DNA of 64,000 nucleotides, taken from an uncultured Acetatifactor sp. (lineage in GTDB: Bacteria; Bacillota; Clostridia; Lachnospirales; Lachnospiraceae). Shown in pieces: positions 52,686 through 61,738 of this stretch; the first letter of the stretch is position 1; the number at the start of each line of letters is the position of its first letter. The stretch spans positions 1-64,000 of the forward strand of contig CAJTLR010000017.1 in the NCBI GenBank assembly GCA_910577185.1, read 5' to 3'. The translations under genes were made by a program, and so were the position numbers. Below the pieces are notes generated by a model that was not told the origin of the DNA, ran no database searches, and saw only the letters and a list, made by a program, of their open reading frames with translations.

Positions 52686-52836
52686 GGAAGAACTGAAAAA
52701 ATTTCACCCCAGTCTTGAGGTGGAAGATGCGGAGGATTCCATTTATCACCAGGACTTGACGGATATGGCCGATATGCTGATTAAAAAGCTTATGGGAACC
52801 GAACAGGGAAGCGCACAGAAACAGGAAGAGGAGTAA
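52672..52836 (+). CDS. Small conserved-type protein, 54 residues
   Basis: MINFEEELKKFHPSLEVEDA and onward, ending QKQEEE; 54 residues, strongly acidic, predicted helical. Its ATG 52672 lies 14 bp before the folC stop, and GGAGAAATAAAGGAG upstream gives a ribosome site. The length and the tight overlap with folC and the TPR gene (2 bp away) make it a probable real gene. I know no function. Confidence 0.7.
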   Translation: MINFEEELKKFHPSLEVEDAEDSIYHQDLTDMADMLIKKLMGTEQGSAQKQEEE

Positions 52837-52838
52837 CC

Positions 52839-54239
52839 ATGTTTTGTTATCAATGTGGACGCCGTTTATCGAAGCATGACTTTTGCACGTCCTGCGGGGC
52901 AGATGTCCTGGAGTATAAGAAAATCATCCATGTCTCCAATATGTATTACAATGATGGACTGGAGAAAGCCGGAATCCGGGATCTGACCGGTGCAGCCGAC
53001 AGCCTGCGCCAGAGTCTGAAATTTTATAAGGGCAATATCAAAGCCCGCAATCTTCTGGGGCTGGTTTATTTTGAAATGGGGGAGACCGTGACGGCTCTCC
53101 GGGAATGGGTCATCAGCAAGAATATGCGGCCCCAGAAAAATATTGCGGACGAATATATCGAAAAAATCCAGTCAAATTCCACCAGACTGGATTCTATCAA
53201 CCAGACCATTAAGAAGTATAACAAGGCCCTGGCTCTCTGCAACCAGGACAGCAGGGACCTGGCGGTGATCCAGTTAAAAAAGGTCCTGTCCATGAATCCC
53301 CGCTTTCTGCGCGCCCATCAGCTGCTGGCGCTTTTGTACATGGACCGGCAGGACTGGGAGCGGGCAGAGCGGGAACTGCGAAGATGCATGGAGATCGACC
53401 GGAATAATATTCAGACCCTGCGTTATCTGCAGGAGGTGGAGCGGGTCATGATGCCGGAGGAGGGAGTTAAGACTCCCGCCAGGCGGAGGAAGGAAGAAGC
53501 GGTAAGATACCAGAGTGAAAACGAGATCATCATTCAGCCGCTGAATGTGAAGGAGCCCAAGAGCAGCGGCGTGCCGACTTTGCTGAACATTGCCATAGGC
53601 CTTGTGATCGGAATTGCGGCTTCCTATTTCCTGCTGGTCCGGTCTGCAGAATCCAGGGTCAGAAACGAAGAGCAGCAGGTGATTACCAAGATCAGCAGTG
53701 AATCGGATGCCAAGACGGCCCGCATTCAGGAACTGGAAAATCAGATCAGCGACCTGAATGAGGACACGGACAAAATCCGTGAGCAGCTGGAGGAATATGT
53801 GGGGGTGGACGGAACCCTGCAGATCACGGAGGAGCTTCTTCAGATTGCCGCAGTGTATGTGGAGACAAAGGAGAATGAAACCGTCGCCGCCGCTTTGCAG
53901 GGCCTGGCGGAAAGGGTGAATGTGGAGGAGATGACAGAAGGCTTCCAGAGCCTGTTCCGTTCGATGAACGCCGTTGTGGTGCCGGAGCTGGCAGCACACT
54001 ATCTGGAGGAGGGGAACCGTTATTTCAATGCGGCAAATTATCCTTCGGCGGTGGAAGCCCTTGAGAAAGCGGTATTTTATGATGCGGCCAACGAGGAGGC
54101 GCTTTATCAGCTGGCCCAGTCTTACCGTATCACCGGGGACAAGGAAAAAGCCATCGCAGCCTATGACAAGGTGATAGAGCTGTTTCCGGATTCCTGGAGG
54201 GCGGAAAATTCCAAATCGTACAAGGAAGGTCTGAACTAG
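52839..54239 (+). CDS. Zinc-ribbon TPR membrane protein
   Basis: 466 residues, ATG after AGGAAGAGGAG. An N-terminal zinc ribbon (CYQCGRR, CTSCG, about residues 3-23) precedes TPR-like helices (about 40-210; WERAERELRRCMEIDRNN). One transmembrane segment (about 248-268, NIAIGLVIGIAASYFLLV) follows, then a coiled coil (280-340) and a C-terminal TPR (about 390-460; YFNAANYPSAVEALEKA, KAIAAYDKVIELFP). The C-terminal part would be outside the membrane. Role unknown; a scaffold for envelope proteins is possible. Ends at a terminator before the spoIIA operon. Confidence 0.85.
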   Translation: MFCYQCGRRLSKHDFCTSCGADVLEYKKIIHVSNMYYNDGLEKAGIRDLTGAADSLRQSLKFYKGNIKARNLLGLVYFEMGETVTALREWVISKNMRPQKNIADEYIEKIQSNSTRLDSINQTIKKYNKALALCNQDSRDLAVIQLKKVLSMNPRFLRAHQLLALLYMDRQDWERAERELRRCMEIDRNNIQTLRYLQEVERVMMPEEGVKTPARRRKEEAVRYQSENEIIIQPLNVKEPKSSGVPTLLNIAIGLVIGIAASYFLLVRSAESRVRNEEQQVITKISSESDAKTARIQELENQISDLNEDTDKIREQLEEYVGVDGTLQITEELLQIAAVYVETKENETVAAALQGLAERVNVEEMTEGFQSLFRSMNAVVVPELAAHYLEEGNRYFNAANYPSAVEALEKAVFYDAANEEALYQLAQSYRITGDKEKAIAAYDKVIELFPDSWRAENSKSYKEGLN

Positions 54240-54268
54240 AATAGGAAAATGGCATAAAATACGAAAGA

Positions 54269-54300
54269 AAAGAACTTGCAGGGAATTGCAGGTTCTTTTT
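54269..54300 (+). terminator. Intrinsic terminator after the TPR gene
   Basis: AGAACTTGCA (54271-54280) and TGCAGGTTCT (54287-54296) form a hairpin followed by TTTTT. Confidence 0.85.
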
Positions 54301-54311
54301 ACTTGTCAAAA

Positions 54312-54331
54312 AAGGCATAATCAGCAGGAAT
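54312..54331 (+). promoter_or_regulatory. Candidate SigH-type promoter of the spoIIA operon
   Basis: AAGGCAT (54312-54318) and GAAT (54328-54331) sit at SigH-like spacing, 24 bp before the ribosome site. spoIIA operons are driven by SigH in B. subtilis. The -35 is imperfect (consensus AGGA). Confidence 0.4.
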
Positions 54332-54354
54332 ATGAAGGGAAATGGAGGAATGAT

Positions 54355-54678
54355 ATGGAGGGAATGAGCAGGGAGGACTTCCGGGTGATTGACCGGTGCC
54401 TTATGATACGGCTGCCGGAAGAGATCGATCACCACGGGGCAGGGATGATCTGTGAAAACGCGGACAAGTTTCTGGTCAGGGAGGAGGTATGCAATGTGGT
54501 GTTCGATTTTGAGAAGACCAGATTTATGGATTCTTCTGGGATAGGCATCATCATGGGGCGCTATCGGAAGATAGCCTGTTTCGGGGGCCGTGTCTATGCC
54601 ATTCATGTGGACAGGCAGATCAGGAGAATCTTTCAGTTGTCGGGGTTAAATAAAATTGTGGAGGTACTGGAATCATGA
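54355..54678 (+). CDS. spoIIAA: Anti-sigma F factor antagonist SpoIIAA
   Basis: 107 residues from ATG 54355, with ATGGAGGAATGAT upstream; an in-frame start at 54286 lies in the terminator. STAS domain: RFMDSSGIGIIMGRY carries the conserved Ser that SpoIIAB phosphorylates, and GRVYAIHVDRQIRRIFQLSG follows. Unphosphorylated SpoIIAA pulls SpoIIAB off SigF in the forespore. The stop overlaps the spoIIAB start (ATGA). Confidence 0.95.
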   Translation: MEGMSREDFRVIDRCLMIRLPEEIDHHGAGMICENADKFLVREEVCNVVFDFEKTRFMDSSGIGIIMGRYRKIACFGGRVYAIHVDRQIRRIFQLSGLNKIVEVLES

Positions 54679-55163
54679 AAAATGAAATGGAGCTGATCTT
54701 TGACGCGGTCTCGGACAATGAGGCCTTTGCACGGGTGGCGGTGGCTGCGTTTATTGCCCATCTGGATCCCACAGTGGAGGAGATGGCGGATATTAAGACC
54801 GCCGTTTCGGAGGCGGTGACAAATTCCATTATTCACGGATACGAGAATCTGTACGGTTATAAAAGGGGGGCGTCTTCCGGGACGGCAGGAGAAAGCGGCA
54901 GCCCGGGAAAAGTGCGGGTACACTGTATTCTGGAAAAAGAAATCCTGCATGTGGAAGTCATCGACCAGGGCAGGGGCATCGAAAATGTGGAGCAGGCCAT
55001 GGAGCCGCTTTTTACCACAAAACCGGAACTGGAGCGGTCCGGAATGGGTTTTGCGTTTATGGAGGCGTTCACGGACGAGCTGGAAGTGGAGAGCACACCC
55101 GGAAAGGGTACCACAGTCCGTATGGTGAAAAAGATCGGTACAGGCAGCTGGATTGACGCGTAG
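54675..55163 (+). CDS. spoIIAB: Anti-sigma F factor SpoIIAB
   Basis: 162 residues. GHKL ATPase/kinase fold: AVSEAVTNSIIHGY (N box), VEVIDQGRGIENVEQAM (G1), SGMGFAFMEAFTDELEVES (G2), GKGTTVRMVKK. It phosphorylates SpoIIAA and holds SigF. It is a few residues longer than usual because of a Gly/Ser-rich insertion (ASSGTAGESGSPGK) between the N box and the next strand. Start overlaps spoIIAA. Confidence 0.95.
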   Translation: MKNEMELIFDAVSDNEAFARVAVAAFIAHLDPTVEEMADIKTAVSEAVTNSIIHGYENLYGYKRGASSGTAGESGSPGKVRVHCILEKEILHVEVIDQGRGIENVEQAMEPLFTTKPELERSGMGFAFMEAFTDELEVESTPGKGTTVRMVKKIGTGSWIDA

Positions 55164-55251
55164 AATGCAATTTGGTCTTTGCGGGAAGAGAGGCAAAACT
55201 GGCCGAAGGTCTACATAAAATTTGAATTGTCGCGGGGTGGAGGATTGGCGG

Positions 55252-56019
55252 ATGGAAGAAATGTCAGTACTGATTGCCAGGTCACAGGCGGGAGAAAGGA
55301 ATGCGAGAGAGGTACTGATAGAGAATAATCTGGGGCTGGTACGCCATATTGTGAAAAGATTTGCCGGCAGGGGACATGACCTGGAAGATTTGTTCCAGAT
55401 AGGTACGATAGGGCTGATGAAAGCCATAGATAAATTTGACCTGACGCTGGGGCTGAAGTTTTCCACTTATGCAGTGCCCATGATCACAGGGGAGATAAAG
55501 CGTTTCCTGCGGGACGACGGGCCGGTGAAGGTATCCAGGACCATCAAGGAAAACGGACTGAAGGTAAAGCTTGCCAGGCAGCGCCTCCAGATCAAAAGCG
55601 GACGGGAGCCCCTGGTGCAGGAGATTGCCCGGGAGACAGGGCTGTCCATGGAAGACGTGGTGCTTGCCATGGAGGCTTCCGTGGAGGTGGAATCCATTTA
55701 TTCCGCCATATACCAGGATGATGGCGGGGAAGTGTATCTGGTGGACAAAGTAGTCCAGGGAGGCACGGGTTCCGTGGGCAGCAGCGCGGCGGGAGGCTGT
55801 ACCGGGGAGGACCCGGAGAAGGAAAAGCTGCTGAACCATATGCTGCTGGGACAGCTTCTGGACAGCCTGGAGCCCAGGGACAGGGAACTGATCTGCATGA
55901 GGTATTTCCAGAACAAGACACAGATGGAGATTGCCGCCAGGCTGGGGATCAGCCAGGTACAGGTCAGCCGTATGGAAAAGAAGATACTTCACAGGCTCAG
56001 GGAGCTTGCCGCCGGATAG
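55252..56019 (+). CDS. sigF: RNA polymerase sporulation sigma factor SigF
   Basis: 255 residues from ATG 55252, after GGTGGAGG. Region 2 is VRHIVKRFAGRGHDLEDLFQ and GTIGLMKAIDKFDL (core binding, -10 melting); region 3 is GEIKRFLRDDGPVKVSR; region 4 is MEIAARLGISQVQVSRMEKK (helix-turn-helix for -35). A Gly/Ser-rich insertion (VQGGTGSVGSSAAGG) lies between regions 3 and 4. It drives early forespore genes. Context (spoIIAA-spoIIAB immediately upstream) distinguishes it from SigG. Confidence 0.95.
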   Translation: MEEMSVLIARSQAGERNAREVLIENNLGLVRHIVKRFAGRGHDLEDLFQIGTIGLMKAIDKFDLTLGLKFSTYAVPMITGEIKRFLRDDGPVKVSRTIKENGLKVKLARQRLQIKSGREPLVQEIARETGLSMEDVVLAMEASVEVESIYSAIYQDDGGEVYLVDKVVQGGTGSVGSSAAGGCTGEDPEKEKLLNHMLLGQLLDSLEPRDRELICMRYFQNKTQMEIAARLGISQVQVSRMEKKILHRLRELAAG

Positions 56020-56222
56020 AATTGCCGGAATATGGCATCATTGCTTAACTTTTTATAAAATAGTAAAAATCTGCTTTCAATATCAGTAAAATTCGTTTAC
56101 TATTAAAGCAGGGCTGCACACAGGGATGTCCGGCGGGAACCTTGTACAGGCAGACCGGGAATAGCAGGCGAAACATAAAAGAGTGCACAGGGATTCATTT
56201 ACCGTGGATCGGAGGATCATAT

Positions 56223-57425
56223 ATGAAATTAGAAGCAGATGATATAAAGACGGAAGAGGAGCGGAAAGAGGAAACTCCGGTGAAGACAACCAGGATACCG
56301 GCAAGGAAGAAGCGCCGGGAGAAGAAAAAGAAGGCGCTGACCATGGCGGCATGTCTGGCGGGAATGGTGGCAGTCATGTTCCTGACGGTCACGGTGTGCG
56401 TGCGGATTGCGGAGAAACTCAAGGAAGACGCAGCTCCTGTCATTGGAGAAGGCAGCGTGCCGAATTATGTCAATATCGATGAAATGGGAAATGTGGTGGA
56501 TGGGGAGGGAAAGATCGTAGGTGTCCTTTCCGATTCCGTGGTCTATTCCCAGGAGCAGCTGGAGGAACAGGTGGCCGATGCCAGGCAGCAGGCGGCCCGG
56601 GAGGTGCTGGAGGAAATCCGGACAGAGTTGAACGGGGGAGACACAATCCTGCAGACCCTGAGGCCGCTGTATCCGGATGACCTGATTGTGTACAGCGGCG
56701 GGCAGTATCATTTTGTGCCCATCAACCGCAGTCTGAAGATGCATCAGCGGGACGCCGGAAACCTGAATATTCTGGATACCGGCGAGTACCAGTATCTGCA
56801 GGATGGAAACGTGGTCTCCCATAAGGGAATTGATGTGTCCAGGCATCAGGGTGAGATTGACTGGAACCTGGTGGCTCAGGACGGAGTGGAATTTGCCTTT
56901 ATCCGGGTGGGCTACAGAGGCTACGGCACCGGAAAACTGGTGGAAGACGAGTATTTCGAGGACAATATCAAGGGCGCAGCCACGGCGGGCATCAAGGTGG
57001 GCGTCTATTTCTACAGCCAGGCCATCAACGAGGAGGAAGTCAGGGAGGAGGCTGATTTTGTGCTGGAAAAAATCGCTCCCTATCAGATCGACTGTCCTGT
57101 GGTCTTTGACGTGGAGAGGGTGTCGGATTCGGATGGGCGGATGAATGCCCTTACGGTGGAGGAACGCACTTTGCTGACAGAGATTTTCTGTCAGGTTATC
57201 GAAAATGCGGGATACCGTCCCATGATATACCATAATACGGAAATGGGTGTCATGATGCTGGAGATTGGAAACCTGGAAAATTATGATAAATGGTTTGCGG
57301 CCTATAGTGATGTGTTTTACTATCCCTATGACCATAAGATATGGCAGTATTCCCAGAAAGGCAGCGTCCAGGGAATTCAGGGCGATGTGGACCTGAATAT
57401 CAGCTTTGAGCCGCTCTGGGAGTAG
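56223..57425 (+). CDS. GH25 lysozyme with N-terminal membrane anchor
   Basis: 400 residues from ATG 56223, with CGGAGGATCATAT upstream. Residues 1-40 are highly charged and cytosolic (RKKRREKKKKALT), followed by one transmembrane segment (about 42-65, MAACLAGMVAVMFLTVTVCV) and a stalk. The GH25 domain covers residues about 195-400: KGIDVSRHQGEIDW (catalytic Asp), AFIRVGYRG, VYFYSQA, and CPVVFDVER (catalytic Asp-x-Glu). It cleaves the MurNAc-GlcNAc bond outside the membrane. Position right after sigF suggests a role in sporulation, but no SigF/G promoter is clear. Confidence 0.9.
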   Translation: MKLEADDIKTEEERKEETPVKTTRIPARKKRREKKKKALTMAACLAGMVAVMFLTVTVCVRIAEKLKEDAAPVIGEGSVPNYVNIDEMGNVVDGEGKIVGVLSDSVVYSQEQLEEQVADARQQAAREVLEEIRTELNGGDTILQTLRPLYPDDLIVYSGGQYHFVPINRSLKMHQRDAGNLNILDTGEYQYLQDGNVVSHKGIDVSRHQGEIDWNLVAQDGVEFAFIRVGYRGYGTGKLVEDEYFEDNIKGAATAGIKVGVYFYSQAINEEEVREEADFVLEKIAPYQIDCPVVFDVERVSDSDGRMNALTVEERTLLTEIFCQVIENAGYRPMIYHNTEMGVMMLEIGNLENYDKWFAAYSDVFYYPYDHKIWQYSQKGSVQGIQGDVDLNISFEPLWE

Positions 57426-57503
57426 GTGAAAAGAAAGCAGCATCCCTGCAGGGCGGAGCACAATGGAAAAAACCGGCCGCAGATACGACGGAAAGGAGAA
57501 ACA

Positions 57504-58586
57504 ATGAGTGAGGAAAAGAGACCGCTATACTATGCGAAGGCATCCGTGGAGACCATGATGCGGAAATTTAAGGCAGAGGATTTGCCGCCGGAAGGGCATT
57601 TCCATTATCACCAGGGCGTATTCCTGTCAGGGGTCTACAAGACTTATGAGGCGTGCAGGGACGGAAGGTATTTTCAGTATGTAAAGGACTGGGTGGATTC
57701 CTGCATCGGCGAGGACGGCGTCATAAGGGAATGCGACAAGACCCAGCTGGACGATATGCAGCCGGGAATCCTGCTGTACCCGCTTCTGGACAGGACGGGG
57801 GATGGGCGCTACCGGAAAGCCCTGGATTTTATCCTGTCGGTTATCCGGGATTTTCCCAAAAACCAGGCGGGCGGATTCTGGCATAAATACCGTTATCCGG
57901 ATCAGATGTGGCTGGACGGACTTTACATGGCAGGACCGGTTGTGGCAGAATACGGCAGCCGTTTCCAGGTGCCGGAGGATATAGACCTAGTGGCGGAACA
58001 AGCGCTTCTCATGGAGGAAAAGACAAAGGATTCCGGGACGGGACTTTTATACCATGCGTGGGACTGTTCCCGGAAAGTGGCCTGGGCCAATCAGGAGACC
58101 GGGCTGGCGCCGGAATTCTGGGGCAGAAGCATTGGCTGGGTTCCGGTTGCGGTGCTGGACGACTTGGATTTTATCCCCGAGACACATCCAAAGTACGGGG
58201 AACTTTGCAGAATGGTGCGGGAACTGCTGATGGCAGTGTGCAGGTACCAGTCGCCGGAGGGCAGATGGTATCAGGTGGTGGACAAGCCGGAGGGAGAGGG
58301 CAACTGGCTGGAGACATCATGTTCCTGCCTCTTTGTGGCGGCGCTGTGCAAGGCGGTCCGGGAGGGGATCCTGCCGGAGGAGTACCTGAATTATGCAAAA
58401 AAAGGATATGAAGGTGTCATTCATTCCCTGGACTGGGAAGGGGATGACCTGCTGGTGGGCGGTGTGTGCATCGGCACGGGAGTGGGGGATTACAACCACT
58501 ACATCAACAGACCCACATCTGTCAACGACCTCCACGGGGTGGGCGCTTTTCTGATCATGTGCACGGAGTGCGAGAAAGTATTCTGA
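57504..58586 (+). CDS. GH105/88 unsaturated rhamnogalacturonyl hydrolase-like
   Basis: 360 residues from ATG 57504, with GAAAGGAGAAACA upstream. The alpha/alpha barrel shows PDQMWLDGLYMAGP (the catalytic Asp in family 105), WGRSIGWVPVAVLD and ETSCSCLFVAAL, all YteR/YesR landmarks. It hydrates and cleaves unsaturated uronic sugars from pectin or host glycosaminoglycan breakdown. Cytoplasmic. Its partner downstream is a GH29 fucosidase, which fits a plant- or mucin-glycan diet. Confidence 0.9.
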   Translation: MSEEKRPLYYAKASVETMMRKFKAEDLPPEGHFHYHQGVFLSGVYKTYEACRDGRYFQYVKDWVDSCIGEDGVIRECDKTQLDDMQPGILLYPLLDRTGDGRYRKALDFILSVIRDFPKNQAGGFWHKYRYPDQMWLDGLYMAGPVVAEYGSRFQVPEDIDLVAEQALLMEEKTKDSGTGLLYHAWDCSRKVAWANQETGLAPEFWGRSIGWVPVAVLDDLDFIPETHPKYGELCRMVRELLMAVCRYQSPEGRWYQVVDKPEGEGNWLETSCSCLFVAALCKAVREGILPEEYLNYAKKGYEGVIHSLDWEGDDLLVGGVCIGTGVGDYNHYINRPTSVNDLHGVGAFLIMCTECEKVF

Positions 58587-58635
58587 CAGCCGGACCCGGA
58601 GCGTGGCTGATAATTGCGTTCTGGAGGCTGAAAAA

Positions 58636-58747
58636 TAGTGCTATCGCGCAGCGATTTCAACAAGTCCGGCTAAGAAAAGTCAAGAGCGATTGAAAAATAA
58701 TTAGTGCCGAAGAGGCTTTACCCTTTAGTGCTATCGCGCAGCGATTT
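58636..58747. repeat. Pair of 22-bp direct repeats
   Basis: TAGTGCTATCGCGCAGCGATTT at 58636-58657 and again at 58726-58747, 90 bp apart. Each carries the mini-hairpin ATCGC-GCA-GCGAT. The second leads into the GH29 ribosome site. The segment from 58660-58725 has no gene. Confidence 0.85.
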
Positions 58748-58764
58748 AAAATAGGAGGATAAAA

Positions 58765-59991
58765 ATGATCGTAAAAAAATACATTCAGGATTTTGAGAAA
58801 CTGGGTTTTGGGATGTTTGTCCATTTCGGGCTGTACAGCATCCTGGGAAAGGGCGAATGGGCCAAGTTCAGCCTGGGGGTGCCTGACGAGGAATATGCCG
58901 CGCTGCCTGGACTTTTCCAGCCCAGGCGGGAATGGGCGGCAGAACTGGCAGCGGCGGCAAAGGGGGCCGGCTGCAAATATATTACGCTGACCACCAGGCA
59001 TCATGATGGTTTTTCCTTGTTTGACACATGCGGACTGTGTGATTATGATGCGCCTCATGCGGCCTGCGGACGCGATCTGGTAAGGGAATTTGTGGATGCG
59101 TGCAGGGAGCAGGATATCATTCCTTTCTTTTACCATACACTGCTGGACTGGCATGAACCCTTATACCGCACGGATTTTCCGGCATATTTAAAATATCTTC
59201 GGGCAAGTGTGGAGATTTTATGTAAAAATTACGGAAAGATCGGGGGAATCTGGTTTGACGGAATGTGGGACAAGCCGGAGGCAGACTGGGAGGAAGACGC
59301 GCTGTACGGCATGATCCGCAGTTACCAGCCGGAGGCCATGATCATCAATAACACCGGGCTGTCTGCCCGGGGTGAGCTGGGACATTTGGAACTGGACAGT
59401 GTGACCTTTGAGCGGGGTAAACCCCAGCCTCTGAACTTCGAGGGAGTGCCCAAATATGTGGCCAGTGAAATGTGCGAGATATTTGCGGATCACTGGGGAT
59501 ATGCCAAAGAAGATCTGGCCTACCGCTCCCCCGCGGAGATAATTTGTGAGCTGGCGGAGTGCCGGAAATACGGTTCCAATATGCTTCTGAATGTGGGCCC
59601 CATGGGGGACGGAACCCTGCGCCGTATGGATGCCGCCATGCTGGAACTGGTGGGAGAATGGGTGGGCAGGTATGAGGAAGCCATACGTGTGCCGCGCCCT
59701 GCCCATATCGAGATTACCAACAAAGAAGAAGATTTTCTGCTGCAGGATGGAGACCAGTATTATCTCTTCTGTTTCCGGCTTCCCATGCGGGCAGATGCCA
59801 ATGTGGCACAGAATGAGGAGGCGGACTTTTCGGATGTTTTTGAACTGCCAAAGCAGATCAAGTCCATTTTCTGGATGGACAATGGGGAGGCAGTGGATTT
59901 TACCCAGGAAAAAAACCAGGTGACCGTACATACAGTGCCCTATCGCTATGGGAGAAACCTGGTGGTACGGGTGGCGAAGATAAGCTGTTAA
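58765..59991 (+). CDS. Alpha-L-fucosidase (GH29)
   Basis: 408 residues, ATG after ATAGGAGGATAAAA. It has the GH29 barrel: MFVHFGLYSILGKGEWAKF, TTRHHDGFSLF (substrate His pair), GGIWFDGMWDKPEAD (nucleophile Asp), and a C-terminal small domain. It releases alpha-linked fucose from oligosaccharides; no signal peptide, so it acts on imported glycans. It follows the GH105 gene by 178 bp and ends at a strong terminator. Confidence 0.93.
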   Translation: MIVKKYIQDFEKLGFGMFVHFGLYSILGKGEWAKFSLGVPDEEYAALPGLFQPRREWAAELAAAAKGAGCKYITLTTRHHDGFSLFDTCGLCDYDAPHAACGRDLVREFVDACREQDIIPFFYHTLLDWHEPLYRTDFPAYLKYLRASVEILCKNYGKIGGIWFDGMWDKPEADWEEDALYGMIRSYQPEAMIINNTGLSARGELGHLELDSVTFERGKPQPLNFEGVPKYVASEMCEIFADHWGYAKEDLAYRSPAEIICELAECRKYGSNMLLNVGPMGDGTLRRMDAAMLELVGEWVGRYEEAIRVPRPAHIEITNKEEDFLLQDGDQYYLFCFRLPMRADANVAQNEEADFSDVFELPKQIKSIFWMDNGEAVDFTQEKNQVTVHTVPYRYGRNLVVRVAKISC

Positions 59992-60012
59992 ATAAATAGT
60001 CAGGTGCGTTTT

Positions 60013-60050
60013 CAGGGGACATGGAAGATAGTCTGTGTCCCCTGATTTTT
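60013..60050 (+). terminator. Intrinsic terminator after the fucosidase
   Basis: CAGGGGACA (60013-60021) pairs with TGTCCCCTG (60036-60044), followed by ATTTTTG. Confidence 0.85.
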
Positions 60051-60175
60051 GCGCGCAGCCCCGTGCACAAAGTTCGACTCCTGGCACCTGGAATTATGCC
60101 TCTGAAGCGGCACACGGCGCGCCGCGGAAGATGAATCTTCCCTGCGCGATTGTGCGCAGCCGAATATGCTGTCCG
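60051..60175. repeat. GCGCAG-bounded intergenic repeat, site 4
   Basis: 60053-60117 matches 19561-19627 (GCGCAGCCCCGTGCACAA, CACCTGGAATTATGCC, CTGAAGCGGC). 60118-60175 carries AATCTTCCCTGCGCGATTGTGCGCAGCC, a divergent form of the second block. The rest of 60176-60390 holds no gene. Confidence 0.75.
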
Positions 60176-60393
60176 GTGCATGGCCGGTGAAAAAAGGCGC
60201 CGGACGGCTTATGCGTAAAAATGCCGGGATTAAATTTCAGACAGGATCTGTGGCAGAGGCCGGGGCCATGCGGAATAAAAAACAGGTTTTCCGGTTATAA
60301 TGATGGGGATGTCTTCCGGGAAGCCAAAACCGCGTCTGAATGTCATTCTGCTGGCCGGATCGTAAAAAAAGATATAAATATGGGATAATATAC

Positions 60394-60423
60394 TTTACAT
60401 ATATGGGTAATACATGCTATAAT
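60394..60423 (+). promoter_or_regulatory. Promoter of the degV gene
   Basis: TTTACA (60394-60399), 18-bp spacer, TATAAT (60418-60423), 70 bp before the start. Confidence 0.65.
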
Positions 60424-60494
60424 ACGTGGTATTGAAAACTATATTAAATAGAAATAAAAACGTACATGTGTTACGGCAGAATGGAGAGTATATC

Positions 60495-61334
60495 ATGGGC
60501 TACAAAATTATTTTGGACAGCTGCGGTGAACTTCCGGAGAATCTTCTTGGGGACAGGAGGTTTGAAAGGGTACCATTAAGCCTGGAGGTGGGTGACTACA
60601 AGATACTGGACGATGACAGTTTTGATCAGGCGGAATTTTTGCGAAAGGTGGCAGAATATCCCAAATGCCCCAAGTCTGCCTGCCCGTCCCCGGAACGGTT
60701 TGTGGAAAGCTATCAGGATCCGGAGGCTGAGCATGTCTATGTGGTAACCCTTTCGTCTCCCTTAAGCGGCACTTACAACAGTGCGGAGCTGGGAAAAAAG
60801 CTCTTTCTGGAAAAATACGGCAGCAAACAGATTCATGTGGTGGATTCCCATTCGGCCAGCGGAGGGGAGACACAGATTGCCCTGAAGCTTATGGAACTGG
60901 AAGAAGAAGGACTTCCCTTTGAGGAAATCGTAAAAAGGATAGAAAGTTACCGGGACAGCATTCATACCTATTTTGTACTGGATAACCTGGAGACACTGCG
61001 CAAGAACGGACGTATGTCCGGGGTAAAGGCATTTGTGGCTTCGGCCCTGAATATTAAGCCGGTCATGGGAGCGGACAGCGGTGAAATCATTCTCCGCAGC
61101 CAGACCGTGGGTCTGAAGAAGGCCCTGAGCCGGATGTCGGAGCTGGCGGCTTCCGAGGTGGAAAATCCCGGGGAGAGACGGCTGATCATCACACACTGCA
61201 ACGCGCCGGAGCGGGCAGAGCAGGTGAAAAAGCAGATCATGGCGAAAGCGCCCTTCCGGGAATGCATTGTCATGGATACCCGGGGAGTCAGCAGCCTCTA
61301 TGCCAATGACGGCGGGGTGATCGTGACTACCTGA
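60495..61334 (+). CDS. DegV family fatty-acid-binding protein
   Basis: 279 residues from ATG 60495 (MGYKIILDSCGELPENL, the family-typical start). Seen: the fatty-acid-binding DegV fold, TLSSPLSGTYNSAELG (conserved SSxLSGTY), VDSHSASGGETQIA, NLETLRKNGRMSG and KPVM. DegV/FakB proteins hold a fatty acid for phosphorylation by FakA kinase; no fakA is adjacent here. It has its own promoter and is the last core gene before the mobile region. Confidence 0.9.
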   Translation: MGYKIILDSCGELPENLLGDRRFERVPLSLEVGDYKILDDDSFDQAEFLRKVAEYPKCPKSACPSPERFVESYQDPEAEHVYVVTLSSPLSGTYNSAELGKKLFLEKYGSKQIHVVDSHSASGGETQIALKLMELEEEGLPFEEIVKRIESYRDSIHTYFVLDNLETLRKNGRMSGVKAFVASALNIKPVMGADSGEIILRSQTVGLKKALSRMSELAASEVENPGERRLIITHCNAPERAEQVKKQIMAKAPFRECIVMDTRGVSSLYANDGGVIVTT

Positions 61335-61353
61335 TGTTGGATAGTGCGGAGGG

Positions 61354-61542
61354 GTGACAAACAAATACAAAGAAATAAGGGACTTACCCGACACATACAA
61401 ACTGACAGGGCAGGACGAAATATCTAAGACCTATTCCTTTCCGAAATCATATGTCAGCTATCGCAAGCCAAGGGCGGTCAGCACAGAGCAGAGGGAACGG
61501 GCAAGGCAAATGATGATTAAAAGAAACAAGATAACAGTATGA
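61354..61542 (+). CDS. Small protein of the mobile region
   Basis: 62 residues from GTG 61354 with GGAGGG overlapping. The tail (FPKSYVSYRKPRAVSTEQRE) resembles small charged proteins of clostridial conjugative elements, but I cannot name the family. It may be a truncated end of one. Start of the AT-rich zone. Confidence 0.45.
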   Translation: MTNKYKEIRDLPDTYKLTGQDEISKTYSFPKSYVSYRKPRAVSTEQRERARQMMIKRNKITV

Positions 61543-61738
61543 ACATTGATTATATTTGTGATATGATAAAGCCACAAACACTTTGTTTATTACAAATCTC
61601 ATACAGAAAAAAGTTTAAGGGGAGAGGCATTTGTGCCACTTCCCTATATTGTTACTATATCATAAAAATAGGCAAAATTCAAGACTTGTATCGTTTGCAG
61701 GTTGGAGGTATACTACATATTTCAAAGGAGGTATGTGT

